From CAZGUG01 sp964529035 (GTDB lineage: Bacteria; Bacillota; Clostridia; Ch29): a DNA stretch of 47,829 nucleotides. The position numbers and the translations under genes are program-made. Under the pieces are notes generated by a model. That model was not told the DNA's origin. It did no database searches and worked only from the letters and a program-made list of their open reading frames with translations. Shown piece by piece: positions 17,050 through 25,492 of this stretch (the first letter of the stretch is position 1; each line of letters begins with the position of its first letter). Where the stretch lies: positions 1-47,829 of the forward strand of contig CAZGUG010000010.1 of NCBI GenBank assembly GCA_964529035.1, written 5' to 3'.

Positions 17050-17078
17050 TTGCATTGAAAAATTCCTTGTGGTAGAAT
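17050..17078 (+). promoter_or_regulatory. sigma-A type promoter of rpsF-ssb-rpsR
   Basis: TTGCAT (17050-17055) and TAGAAT (17073-17078) are separated by 17 bases. The predicted start near 17085 leaves a leader of about 55 bases before rpsF, which contains the S6:S18-like hairpin. Confidence 0.65.
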
Positions 17079-17090
17079 ACTAGAGTACAT

Positions 17091-17129
17091 CCTTGCTCTG
17101 CCTTAAGCAGAGCCGTTTAGTCCAGAAGG
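17091..17129 (+). promoter_or_regulatory. probable S6:S18 autoregulatory leader of rpsF
   Basis: GCTCTGC (17095-17101) pairs perfectly with GCAGAGC (17107-17113), and the stem is followed by CCG at 17113-17115. A hairpin flanked by an unpaired CCG is the known feature of the S6:S18 leader motif, which mimics the 16S rRNA site of these proteins. CCTT (17091-17094) can also pair with AAGG (17126-17129) of the Shine-Dalgarno, which would close the structure over the ribosome binding site. This assignment rests on shape and context, not a covariance search. Confidence 0.6.
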
Positions 17130-17139
17130 AGGTGAACAA

Positions 17140-17424
17140 ATGAACAAGTATGAACTGCTTTTCATTCTTGATCCGGAGCTTGAGGAGGAAGCCAGAGCTT
17201 CCTATATTGAGAGGATAAAGGGCATAATTGATGGGGCCGGCGAGCTGGAGGCCGTCGATGAATGGGGCAGCAGAAAACTGGCCTATGAAATCAACAAGAA
17301 AAACGAAGGATATTATGTCAAGATGAATTTTAAGTCCACTCCGGAGATTCCCAAAGAGCTTGTAAGGGTTTTCAGAATAAGCGAGGCCGTTATGAGACAC
17401 TTGATTGTTAACCAAGACGAATAA
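17140..17424 (+). CDS. rpsF: 30S ribosomal protein bS6
   Basis: 94-residue ribosomal protein that binds 16S rRNA with bS18. The start MNKYELLFILDPELEEEA and the segment EWGSRKLAYEINKKNEGYY are typical. AAGGAGGTGA at 17127-17136 is a near-perfect Shine-Dalgarno. It is the first gene of the conserved rpsF-ssb-rpsR unit. Confidence 0.98.
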   Translation: MNKYELLFILDPELEEEARASYIERIKGIIDGAGELEAVDEWGSRKLAYEINKKNEGYYVKMNFKSTPEIPKELVRVFRISEAVMRHLIVNQDE

Positions 17425-17445
17425 ATCAGGGTGGTGTTATTATTG

Positions 17446-17880
17446 ATGAATAAAGCATGTCTTGTGGGAAGACTTACAAGGGACCCTGAACTGAGGTTTG
17501 TCCCGGGATCGGGCACTCCGGTCGCTACCTTTACGTTGGCTGTGGACAGAAACTTTAAGAACAAACAGGGCGAAAGGGAAGCCGACTTTATATCCATAGT
17601 CACCTGGAGAAAGCTTGCGGAGCTTTGTGCCAACTACCTGTCAAAGGGCAGGCTGGTATCTGTGGTTGGTAGAATACAGAGCAGAAGCTGGGAGGATGAC
17701 ACCGGCCAAAGAAGGTACAAAACCGAAGTGGTGGCGGATGAAGTGAATTTCCTTGACAGGGGAACCGGTTCCGGCGGCAGCGGAAACAACAAGGAATATA
17801 ATAAGGAATACAATAAGGACGAGTTTGATTCGGATGATGAATTCTTTCCCGTAGAAGAGGATTCAGATTTACCGTTCTGA
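17446..17880 (+). CDS. ssb: single-stranded DNA-binding protein SSB
   Basis: 144-residue OB-fold protein that coats single-stranded DNA in replication and repair. It opens MNKACLVGRLTRDPELR, contains the strand pattern FISIVTWRKLAELCANYL, and ends in the acidic tip DSDLPF that recruits partner proteins. ATG 17446 fits the family; TTG 17443 is possible from the ribosome binding site. The linker is short and includes NKEYNKEYNKDE, encoded by a 12-base tandem repeat. Confidence 0.97.
   Translation: MNKACLVGRLTRDPELRFVPGSGTPVATFTLAVDRNFKNKQGEREADFISIVTWRKLAELCANYLSKGRLVSVVGRIQSRSWEDDTGQRRYKTEVVADEVNFLDRGTGSGGSGNNKEYNKEYNKDEFDSDDEFFPVEEDSDLPF
17791..17820 (+). repeat. 12-base tandem repeat in the ssb linker
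   Basis: AAGGAATATAAT (17791-17802) and AAGGAATACAAT (17803-17814) are adjacent near-identical units, followed by the partial unit AAGGAC. They encode NKEY repeats in the flexible linker between the OB fold and the acidic tip. Confidence 0.85.
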
Positions 17881-17896
17881 AAAAGGAGGGATATGT

Positions 17897-18124
17897 GTGA
17901 GACGCAAAACCCGGAAAGGGAGAAAACGGGTATGCAATTTTTGTATTGACGGAATAGGCAAAATTGATTATAAAGATGTAAGCAAGCTCCGAAAGTATAT
18001 TACCGAGAGGGGAAAAATAATACCCAGAAGGATAAGCGGAAACTGTGCCAGACATCAAAGACAGCTTACAATAGCGATAAAGAGAGCAAGGAATATTGCG
18101 CTTTTACCCTTTACCGCCGAATAA
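17897..18124 (+). CDS. rpsR: 30S ribosomal protein bS18
   Basis: 75-residue small, basic ribosomal protein that pairs with bS6. The signatures IDYKDVSKLRKYITERGKI and RRISGNCARHQRQLTIAIKR are intact. The N-terminus has CNFC, but the full four-cysteine zinc-binding set of C+ paralogues is not present. GTG 17897 is set by AAAGGAGGG at 17882-17890. An intrinsic terminator follows. Confidence 0.97.
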   Translation: MRRKTRKGRKRVCNFCIDGIGKIDYKDVSKLRKYITERGKIIPRRISGNCARHQRQLTIAIKRARNIALLPFTAE

Positions 18125-18146
18125 GAGAGCTATATGCTCTCTTTTT
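18124..18146 (+). terminator. intrinsic terminator after rpsR
   Basis: AGAGAGC (18124-18130), loop TATAT, GCTCTCT (18136-18142), then a T run. The 7-bp stem is perfect and starts on the last base of the rpsR stop codon. Confidence 0.88.
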
Positions 18147-18270
18147 GTTACCGGCTTTAAAAGTGGTGCGTTTTAACCTATTATTCTACAAATTGTTCGG
18201 TAAATTTGAGTTATAATATGGTGATAGGGAAAAAGTTTCTTGTTGTGATACTGTAAGGGGGGAGCAGGAC

Positions 18271-18597
18271 TTGACATCTTCAGGGGATAAATTGGATATA
18301 ACAAGGAATATGAGGCTTATAGAATGGCTTAAATGCGAAATGCTGTCAGGGATATCTTCCCTTTACCGGCTGGTGCTGAAGGGAAGCAGGGGCAGCCAGG
18401 AGGCTGTTACCGACGTTATTGCCAATATAATACTGGTCGCATATCTTTTGGGACGGCGAATGGGAATTACATTTGCCGCCATAGACCTGAAAATACAAGG
18501 CAAGATTAAACTGGGAATAACCGAAGGACATGAAGTGGAAAAATGGTACGGGGACCTGTCCGAATTGGCGGGTTACATGAATAGAAACAGAGAGTAG
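18271..18597 (+). CDS. MazG-like family protein
   Basis: 108-residue helical protein. The conserved pattern ITRNMRLIEWLKCEMLSGIS, then VTDVIANIILVAYLLGRRMG and EVEKWYGDLSELAGYM fits the clostridial MazG-like family; enzymatic activity is not established. TTG 18271 is preceded by AAGGGGGGAG. A TATAAT element (18212-18217) in the 146-base gap after rpsR suggests a new promoter, although no good -35 is spaced correctly. The last codons repeat in the start of yybS. Confidence 0.78.
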   Translation: MTSSGDKLDITRNMRLIEWLKCEMLSGISSLYRLVLKGSRGSQEAVTDVIANIILVAYLLGRRMGITFAAIDLKIQGKIKLGITEGHEVEKWYGDLSELAGYMNRNRE

Positions 18598-18620
18598 GGG
18601 TGACGGATGAATAGAAACAG
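18577..18620 (+). repeat. 14-base direct repeat across the MazG-like/yybS junction
   Basis: ATGAATAGAAACAG occurs at 18577-18590 (end of the MazG-like gene, encoding MNRN) and again at 18607-18620 (start of yybS, encoding MNRN). The copies are exactly 30 bases apart and in the same orientation. Confidence 0.9.
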
Positions 18621-19563
18621 CAGCGTTAGGGCATTGGCAAACACCGCCCTGGCCACGGCATTGTCGGTTATTATTGCAGTGATAGGCTTATTTGTTCCGG
18701 TGTTGTCCCTTGCATCACTGGTTTGGCCGGTTCCGGTGATTGTTGTTATTAAGAGGTATGGCTTTAAGTACGGCGTTTATTCAACCATAGCTTCAGGATT
18801 GATTGTCGGAATGATTTCCGAGCCCTTTTATGCAGCCTATGTAATATTCGCCTTTGGGGCGCTGGGGCTGGCAATAGGGTATGGAGTACATAAAGGGTAT
18901 TCTGCGGGAAAGATACTTGCCATTACCGCCGCCGCATCACTGGTATCCAAAATACTTCTGGTATATGCCGTAACCTGGATAATGGGAGTTAATCCCCTTG
19001 AAACGCAGTTTGAGGCCATGAGGAAAGGTATAGAGTTTTCTATGGAGTTTTACGACAATATGGGCATGGAAGTGCCGCAGGAGATGAGAGATACGCTGCT
19101 TTCCTCCTTTGAGCTTATTAGGATTACGCTGCCCGCTCTTTTAATACTTGCATCGCTTTTGGATTCGTTCCTTAACTACACGGTTGCCAGGATGGTGCTG
19201 AAAAGGCTGGGGCTTAGCATGGAGGCACTTCCGCCCTTTGGAGAATGGCGGGCCCCTTCAAACCTGTCCATCGGTTTTCTGATACTGATGGGCCTGACAC
19301 TGGCAGGCGGATACCTGGGGCTGGAAGGTATAGATATAATAATGGGTAACATTCTGGTGCTGTTTCAAATGATTTTTATGGTGCAGGGGATTTCGGTGCT
19401 GTATTATTTTTTTACACAAAAAGGGGTAAACAGATTCATAAAGGTCTTGGTCATTGTATTTGTTTTGTTCAACCAGTTCCTGGCGATGGCGGCGGTGTTT
19501 GCAGGGCTTTTGGATGTATTGCTTGATTTTCGGAAGAGGTTCTCGAAAGACGGCAGAGGTTAG
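18607..19563 (+). CDS. yybS: YybS family membrane protein (DUF2232)
   Basis: 318-residue polytopic membrane protein with about eight hydrophobic segments. In Bacillus yybS precedes gdpP (yybT), rplI and dnaB homologues, the same order as here, and family and position support the call. Function is unknown; the fold resembles ECF-type substrate-binding membrane components. GGGGTGACGG precedes the start. gdpP begins 24 bases after the stop. Confidence 0.87.
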   Translation: MNRNSSVRALANTALATALSVIIAVIGLFVPVLSLASLVWPVPVIVVIKRYGFKYGVYSTIASGLIVGMISEPFYAAYVIFAFGALGLAIGYGVHKGYSAGKILAITAAASLVSKILLVYAVTWIMGVNPLETQFEAMRKGIEFSMEFYDNMGMEVPQEMRDTLLSSFELIRITLPALLILASLLDSFLNYTVARMVLKRLGLSMEALPPFGEWRAPSNLSIGFLILMGLTLAGGYLGLEGIDIIMGNILVLFQMIFMVQGISVLYYFFTQKGVNRFIKVLVIVFVLFNQFLAMAAVFAGLLDVLLDFRKRFSKDGRG

Positions 19564-19587
19564 AAGAATATCCGGAGGTAAGGTCGG

Positions 19588-21588
19588 ATGAAAAACAAGA
19601 GCTTTCTGAAATTGGTTAATCCCAATACAGCCATATACCTGTGGAGCGTTCTTATACTGGCGCTGGTTCTTACGTACTATAACAAAGCGTTGGGGTTTTT
19701 CGGCATCCTGCTTATAATATACCTGGTGTATTACAGCAGGTCTACGACCCGCAGCAAAAAAGTCCAGCTTACAGAATATGTGGAAAACCTGTCCTTTGAC
19801 ATTGACAATGCCCTGAGCAGTACCCTGATACGGCTGCCGCTGCCTATGGCAGTGATAGATGAAAAGGGGAGCATTGCATGGTACAATTCACGGTTTGCAG
19901 ACATGATAAATACAAACGATATACTGGGCAGCAGTATGGAGGAGCACCTGGAGGGTATTGATACGCGCAGGATTATGATGGATAAAAAGGACATGGAAAT
20001 TCAGGTAACAAATGCAGATAGACATTACAGGGTGGTCTGTAATATAGTAGAGACAGCAGGCGTCAAAGGTCTCAAAAGAAAGATAGGAATGGTATATTTT
20101 GTTGATATAACCGACTGTGTTGCTGCCCGGCGGGAACTTAAAAATAAGAGCACGGTTATTGCACTGATTCAGGTGGACAGTTTTGACGAGATTATGCAGA
20201 CCGCCGATGCCGGCAACAGGCCCCTGCTTGTAGCCGAAATAGACAAGAGGCTAAACAGCTGGGCTGACGGGCTCAATGGATGCATTCGCAAGTACGACGA
20301 CAACAAATACATACTCATTTTTGAGAAGGAGCGGCTCCCGGAGTTGCAGGAAAGGAAATTCGACATACTGGACGGAATAAGGGATATAAATGTGGGTAAC
20401 ACCGTACCCCCGACCCTGAGCGTTGGGATAGGGATAGACGGCGGGGATCCCGCCGCGCTGGAACAGTTTGCAGCCGCTGCGTTGGATTTGGCCCAGGGAA
20501 GGGGAGGGGACCAGGCGGTTGTTAAGAAGGGGGACAGGCTGTATTTTTACGGGGGCAAAACAAAGGAAGTAGAAAAGAAAACCAAGCTCAAGTCCAGGGT
20601 GATAGCCCACGCTCTCAGACAGCTTATCAAACAAAGCGGCAGTGTGCTGATTATGACCCATAGGTTCGCAGACCCGGACTGCCTGGGGGCCGCACTGGGA
20701 ATGTACAGGGGGGTTAAGGCACTGGGAAGGGATGCAAGGATAGTAACCGACCGGCTAAACCCGTCAATACACTCAATGTATTCCAGGATTGCAGAGAACG
20801 ATGAATACTCCGGCGTTTTTATTGGCTGCAGGGAAGCAGCAAATGCGGTGGACGGGGATACCCTGGTAATCATAGTTGACACCCACAGGCCAAGCTATTC
20901 GGCCTGTCCGGAGGTTTTGAAAAAGGCGGGGAACCTGGCGGTGATAGACCATCACAGAAGAAGCCCGGAGTTTATTGAAGAAGCCGTCCTGGTGTACCAG
21001 GAAACCTATGCATCGTCAACCTGTGAGCTGGTAACCGAGATACTTCAATATATAAGCGAGGGGATAAGCCTAAGACCCGTGGAAGCGGAGGCTCTTCTGG
21101 CGGGGATTGTCACAGACACCAAGAATTTTGCCTATAAGACCGGGGTAAAGACCTTTGAAGCGGCTTCGTTCTTAAGACGCATGGGGGCGGATACATCCGA
21201 AATAAAACAGCTTTTCCAGGAGGATTTGGACACCTTTGTTGCCAGGGCGGAAACGGTAAAAAACGCGCGGATAATAAGTGGATTTATAGCCATATCAGTT
21301 TGCCCGGAAGACATAAAAAATCCCCTGCTGGTTACCGCCCAGGCTGCCGACGCACTTTTGGACATCCAGGGGGTAAAGGCCGCCTTTGTACTCTGCAGGC
21401 ATGAGCAGAACATATTCATAAGCGGCAGGTCACTGGGGGACATAAACGTGCAGCTCATCATGGAGAAGCTTGGAGGAGGGGGACATTTAACGGTTGCAGG
21501 TGTGCAGCTTGAGGACATGGAGATAGACAAAGCCATTGAGCTGCTGCAGGATACCTTAAACCAATACATGGAGGAGGGTGATGTTTGA
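19588..21588 (+). CDS. gdpP: cyclic-di-AMP phosphodiesterase GdpP (DHH family)
   Basis: Membrane enzyme that hydrolyses c-di-AMP, affecting potassium homeostasis and wall stress. The 666 residues show two N-terminal membrane helices (about 14-50), a PAS-like domain (about 75-180), a degenerate GGDEF domain (about 185-325) and a DHH/DHHA1 module. DHH motifs are HRFADPD (358-364), VDTHRP, DHH (454-456) and GGGGH (about 629-633). All metal ligands expected of an active DHH enzyme appear present. It overlaps rplI by one base (TGATG). Confidence 0.95.
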   Translation: MKNKSFLKLVNPNTAIYLWSVLILALVLTYYNKALGFFGILLIIYLVYYSRSTTRSKKVQLTEYVENLSFDIDNALSSTLIRLPLPMAVIDEKGSIAWYNSRFADMINTNDILGSSMEEHLEGIDTRRIMMDKKDMEIQVTNADRHYRVVCNIVETAGVKGLKRKIGMVYFVDITDCVAARRELKNKSTVIALIQVDSFDEIMQTADAGNRPLLVAEIDKRLNSWADGLNGCIRKYDDNKYILIFEKERLPELQERKFDILDGIRDINVGNTVPPTLSVGIGIDGGDPAALEQFAAAALDLAQGRGGDQAVVKKGDRLYFYGGKTKEVEKKTKLKSRVIAHALRQLIKQSGSVLIMTHRFADPDCLGAALGMYRGVKALGRDARIVTDRLNPSIHSMYSRIAENDEYSGVFIGCREAANAVDGDTLVIIVDTHRPSYSACPEVLKKAGNLAVIDHHRRSPEFIEEAVLVYQETYASSTCELVTEILQYISEGISLRPVEAEALLAGIVTDTKNFAYKTGVKTFEAASFLRRMGADTSEIKQLFQEDLDTFVARAETVKNARIISGFIAISVCPEDIKNPLLVTAQAADALLDIQGVKAAFVLCRHEQNIFISGRSLGDINVQLIMEKLGGGGHLTVAGVQLEDMEIDKAIELLQDTLNQYMEEGDV

Positions 21589-22034
21589 TGGAAGTAATAC
21601 TCTTAAAGGATGTAAAGGGACAGGGCAAAAAAGGAGAAGTAATAAGGGTAAGTGACGGTTATGCGCGAAACTTCCTGCTGCCCAAGGGCTTTGCAATGCA
21701 GGCCACAGAGGGCGGCAAGAAAAGAATCAGGGAACAGAACGCGCAGCTTCAGAAAAAATTACAAAGCGAGGCAGAGAAGGCGGAAAGATTGGCCGAGAGA
21801 ATTTCGCAGGCAGGGGTACGGCTTAAGATGAAAGCCGGTGAAAAAGGCAAACTGTTCGGTTCGGTTACCGGCAAGGACATCGCCGAAGCACTGAAGAAGC
21901 AGTACGGGATAACGGTGGACAAGAAAAAAATTGTTCTGCCGGAGCCGATAAAAAATACAGGGGAATTTCTGGTGGAAATAAAGGTATACACGGAAATTTC
22001 AGCAAAGCTCGGGGTAGAAATTATCGCAGAATAA
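21588..22034 (+). CDS. rplI: 50S ribosomal protein bL9
   Basis: 148-residue ribosomal protein with the N-terminal rRNA-binding domain (MEVILLKDVKGQGKKGEV, then VSDGYARNFLLPKG), a long connecting helix and the C-terminal domain (LFGSVTGKDIAEAL). The start ATG shares its A with the gdpP TGA stop; the overlapping TTG is rejected. bL9 is commonly placed between gdpP and dnaB, as here. Confidence 0.97.
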   Translation: MEVILLKDVKGQGKKGEVIRVSDGYARNFLLPKGFAMQATEGGKKRIREQNAQLQKKLQSEAEKAERLAERISQAGVRLKMKAGEKGKLFGSVTGKDIAEALKKQYGITVDKKKIVLPEPIKNTGEFLVEIKVYTEISAKLGVEIIAE

Positions 22035-22051
22035 CAAAGGGGCGTTTGAAT

Positions 22052-23956
22052 GTGGAGGAAAAGGCGGAAAAGTACATAGCCAGGGAAACCGGGAAAAAAC
22101 ATAAACAAAGCAAAAGAATGCTGGACAGACAGGTTATGGTGCTTAACGAGATGCTGCTGGACAGTATGGGGAAAAAGGCTTATAACGAAAAAGTGAGGGA
22201 GCTTGAGCTGGAGGAGGTTTTGCAGGGAGAGGATGTTTCCTTAAGGATTTATGCTTTGCAGAGGCTGGTATTGGGACCCGAGGCAAGTCCTCCCGGGCCC
22301 GGGGAATACCAGGCGGTTATAAATGAGCTGAGGATAAAAATTACCGACATGCTGGCCGAAAGGCTGGTAAAGGAGCGGATAAACAAAGAGCTGAAAGATA
22401 GGATTAAGGAGCGGCAGGACCAGTACATCGAAGAACTGAAACTGGCAATTTTAAAAAAACATACCGGGCCTGAAAATCCGGCCACGCTGAAAAAATATGC
22501 CAGGCTTGAGAAACTGGAAAAAAGGAGCCTCGGCAAGTCGGTAATGGAAGTGTTAAGGCCTTCGTCGATTGATGAAATAATAGGGCAGCAGCGGGCCATT
22601 AAAGCCCTGCTTGCAAAGATTGGCTCTCCCTATCCGCAGCATGTGCTTATATACGGTCCTCCCGGCGTCGGGAAAACCTCGGCGGCACGCCTGGCCCTTG
22701 ATATGGCCAGGACAAAGGAGCATTCACCCTTTACCGAAGAGTCGAGCTTCATTGAAGTTGACGGGACCACCCTCAGATGGGATGTAAGAGAGATTGCAAA
22801 CCCGCTGCTTGGATCGGTACATGACCCTATATACCAGGGCAGCACAAAGGAGTTTTCGGAGATTGGCATCCCCGAACCAAAGATAGGCCTTGTGACAGAA
22901 GCCCACGGGGGGATTTTGTTTATTGATGAAATAGGAGAAATGGATCCAATACTGCAGAACAAGCTTTTAAAGGTACTGGAAGATAAAAGGGTAAGCTTTG
23001 AATCAATATACTATGACGCGTCAAACGAAGACATACCCTTATATATAAAGAAGCTGTTTGAAGAGGGAGCACCGGCGGATTTCATACTGATTGGGGCGAC
23101 CACCAGGCAGCCGGACAGAATAAACCCGGCTTTCCGTTCAAGATGTACCGAAGTTTTTTTCGAACCCCTGACCCCAAAGGATATAGTAATTATTATTAAT
23201 AATGCGGTTAATAAACTTGGGGTAAAAATGGAAAAGGGTTGCGCGGAGATAATAAGCCAGTATACAATAGAGGGGCGGAAGGCTGTAAATATTTTAGCCG
23301 ATGCGTATAATATGTCAATTTCAGAACAGGACTGCGCTCCCGAAATGGTTTGTATAAACCGTAACGACGTATACACGGTGATACAAAACAACAGGCTGAT
23401 ACCCTGTGTAAGGGCTGCAGACAGGATTCATTCCCGGATTGGCAGGGTGATGGCCCTGGGGGTATCCGGGTATATGGGCTCGTTGCTGGAGATTGAAGCA
23501 ATTGCCTTTACGGCGCTCAAAAAAGGTGAAGGTACAATACGGGTTAACGATACCGCCGGTTCAATGACAAAGGATTCGGTGTTCAATGCGGCGGCGGTGA
23601 TAAGAAAGATATCCGGAGAAATTGTAAGCGATTATGATATACATGTAAACTGTATCGGCGGGGGAAGGGTTGACGGTCCCTCCGCCGGGATTGCAATATT
23701 TGCTGCCGTGGCCAGTGCGATTAAACAAAGGCCGGTCAGGCAGGACATAGCGGTGACCGGCGAGATTTCCATACAGGGCGAAGTCAAGTCTGTGGGCGGA
23801 ATAATTGAAAAGATTTACGGTGCGAAACAGAATGATATGTCCAAAGTGCTGATCCCTGCAGAAAATTTAAAGGAAGTGCCCTCGGACCTTGCGGGGATAG
23901 AAGTATACGGTGTCCAAAGGGCCGAGGAAGTTCTGGAAATACTGTTTTCCGAATGA
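22052..23956 (+). CDS. lonC: ATP-dependent protease LonC (Lon family)
   Basis: Cytosolic AAA+ serine-lysine protease of the LonC group found in spore formers and relatives. The 634-residue product has a helical N-terminal region, an AAA+ domain with GPPGVGKTS (202-210) and ILFIDEIGE, and the Lon protease domain with GPSAGIA (catalytic Ser544) and GGIIEK (Lys587). The Ser-Lys spacing of 43 equals that of E. coli Lon. There is no LAN substrate-binding domain. GTG 22052 is preferred by distance from AAAGGGG; TTG 22046 is an alternative. Confidence 0.92.
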   Translation: MEEKAEKYIARETGKKHKQSKRMLDRQVMVLNEMLLDSMGKKAYNEKVRELELEEVLQGEDVSLRIYALQRLVLGPEASPPGPGEYQAVINELRIKITDMLAERLVKERINKELKDRIKERQDQYIEELKLAILKKHTGPENPATLKKYARLEKLEKRSLGKSVMEVLRPSSIDEIIGQQRAIKALLAKIGSPYPQHVLIYGPPGVGKTSAARLALDMARTKEHSPFTEESSFIEVDGTTLRWDVREIANPLLGSVHDPIYQGSTKEFSEIGIPEPKIGLVTEAHGGILFIDEIGEMDPILQNKLLKVLEDKRVSFESIYYDASNEDIPLYIKKLFEEGAPADFILIGATTRQPDRINPAFRSRCTEVFFEPLTPKDIVIIINNAVNKLGVKMEKGCAEIISQYTIEGRKAVNILADAYNMSISEQDCAPEMVCINRNDVYTVIQNNRLIPCVRAADRIHSRIGRVMALGVSGYMGSLLEIEAIAFTALKKGEGTIRVNDTAGSMTKDSVFNAAAVIRKISGEIVSDYDIHVNCIGGGRVDGPSAGIAIFAAVASAIKQRPVRQDIAVTGEISIQGEVKSVGGIIEKIYGAKQNDMSKVLIPAENLKEVPSDLAGIEVYGVQRAEEVLEILFSE

Positions 23957-23972
23957 ACAGGTGGTGGTTTAA

Positions 23973-25307
23973 ATGCAGGCGATAGGAAAAATACCCCCCC
24001 ACAGCATTGAAGCAGAGCAGGCGGTGCTGGGGGCGGTGCTGCTGGACAGGGAAGCCATTATCTCCGCGTCCGAGTTTGTTAACCCGGAGGATTTCTACAA
24101 GGACAGTCACCGGGAAGTATACCGGGCGGCCGTTGAGCTTTTTGACCGGGGAGAGCCGGTGGACCTTGTTACCCTTTCGGAGCAGCTGAGACAGAAAAAT
24201 CTTCTGGAAGCTGTAGGGGGCATGGCCTTTCTGACCGATTTGTCCTCCAGCGTTCCCACTATTGCAAATGCGGCCCATTATGCAAAGATTATATACGGCA
24301 AATCACTGCTGCGAAAGCTTATAAGAGCCTGCGGGGAGATATCCGAAAAGAGCTTTGAGGCGGCGGAAGACGTTGAGGAAATAATCGAATATGCCGAAAA
24401 GAATATATTCGATATTTCTCAGAAAAGGGCATTTACAGGCTTTGTGCCTCTAAAGGAAGTGCTGGTATCCAGCTTTAACAAAATAGAGGAACTATATAAT
24501 AATAAGGGCGCAACAACGGGTATATCAACGGGCTTTCGCGATATAGACACCAAAACTTCCGGCCTTCAGAAAAGCGATTTGATACTGGTTGCGGCAAGGC
24601 CTTCAATGGGGAAAACTTCCTTGGCGCTGAACATAGCGCAGCATGCCGCCCTTTTGCAGAAGGTTCCGGTGGCCATATTCAGCCTTGAGATGTCCAGGGA
24701 ACAGCTGGTCAACCGCATGATATGCGCCGAGGCCAATATAGACAGCCACAGCATGAGGACAGGAAACCTGTCGGAGGACGACTGGCCTAAGCTGGCGGCA
24801 TCGGTAAACAGACTGTCCAAGGCGAATATATACATAGACGATACCCCGGGAATAACGGTTGCCGAAATGCGGTCGAAATGCAGGAGGCTGAAGCTTGAAA
24901 GGGGTTTGGAACTGATTTTGATTGACTACCTGCAGCTTATGCAGGGCAGCAGCAGGGCCGAAAGCAGGCAGCAGGAAATATCCGAAATTTCCAGGTCGCT
25001 GAAGGCCCTGGCCAGGGAAATGGACTGTCCGGTGCTGGCCATGTCACAGCTAAGCAGGGCACCCGAGATGCGCTCGGAGCACAAGCCCATGCTTTCCGAT
25101 TTAAGGGAATCGGGAGCAATAGAACAGGATGCCGATGTGGTTATGTTTATATACAGGGATGAATACTACCATCCGGATACCGAAAAGAAGGGGATCGCCG
25201 AGATTATACTGGCAAAACAGAGAAACGGCCCCACCGGCGTAGTGGAGCTGGTCTGGCTGGATAAATTTACAAAGTTCGCGGATATGGCGAAATACGAGGA
25301 AGAATAA
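23973..25307 (+). CDS. dnaB: replicative DNA helicase DnaB
   Basis: Hexameric replicative helicase (DnaC in Bacillus naming). The 444-residue protein begins IPPHSIEAEQAVLGA, the standard DnaB N-domain. The RecA-like motor has ARPSMGKTSLA (Walker A, about 206-216), the Walker B segment LILIDYLQLM, and SDLRESGAIEQDAD. It is the last gene of the yybS-dnaB block; I see no intrinsic terminator after it. Its likely loader genes (dnaC/dnaD) lie 5 kb downstream on the other strand. Confidence 0.97.
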   Translation: MQAIGKIPPHSIEAEQAVLGAVLLDREAIISASEFVNPEDFYKDSHREVYRAAVELFDRGEPVDLVTLSEQLRQKNLLEAVGGMAFLTDLSSSVPTIANAAHYAKIIYGKSLLRKLIRACGEISEKSFEAAEDVEEIIEYAEKNIFDISQKRAFTGFVPLKEVLVSSFNKIEELYNNKGATTGISTGFRDIDTKTSGLQKSDLILVAARPSMGKTSLALNIAQHAALLQKVPVAIFSLEMSREQLVNRMICAEANIDSHSMRTGNLSEDDWPKLAASVNRLSKANIYIDDTPGITVAEMRSKCRRLKLERGLELILIDYLQLMQGSSRAESRQQEISEISRSLKALAREMDCPVLAMSQLSRAPEMRSEHKPMLSDLRESGAIEQDADVVMFIYRDEYYHPDTEKKGIAEIILAKQRNGPTGVVELVWLDKFTKFADMAKYEEE

Positions 25308-25338
25308 CGAAATAAGAATGTTTGTTTGTGTATATCTC

Positions 25339-25387
25339 TGTGGATGCTGTGGATAAATGTGAATTGTTATACCCAATTTGTTGATAA
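25339..25387. promoter_or_regulatory. DnaA-box cluster downstream of dnaB
   Basis: TGTGGATAA (25348-25356) is a perfect DnaA box, TTATCCACA, on the minus strand. Directly abutting it is TGTGGATGC (25339-25347, 7 of 9). TGTTGATAA (25379-25387) is TTATCAACA on the minus strand (8 of 9), and TTATACCCA (25367-25375) is 8 of 9 to TTATNCACA on the plus strand. Four sites fall in 49 noncoding bases. The gap is 185 bases in all and otherwise holds the promoter of the next gene. Confidence 0.65.
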
Positions 25388-25415
25388 CAAAAACATGAAG
25401 AATGACAGTCTGTCT

Positions 25416-25443
25416 TTGATTTTTAAAGGCTTTGGGGTATATT
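25416..25443 (+). promoter_or_regulatory. candidate sigma-A promoter of the DUF1858 gene
   Basis: TTGATT (25416-25421) and TATATT (25438-25443) are separated by 16 bases. The start codon of the DUF1858 gene is 50 bases downstream. The DnaA-box cluster lies immediately upstream. Confidence 0.45.
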
Positions 25444-25492
25444 AATATAACCAGTATTGGCAATGCTATATATTGAAAAGGAGGTAATACAA

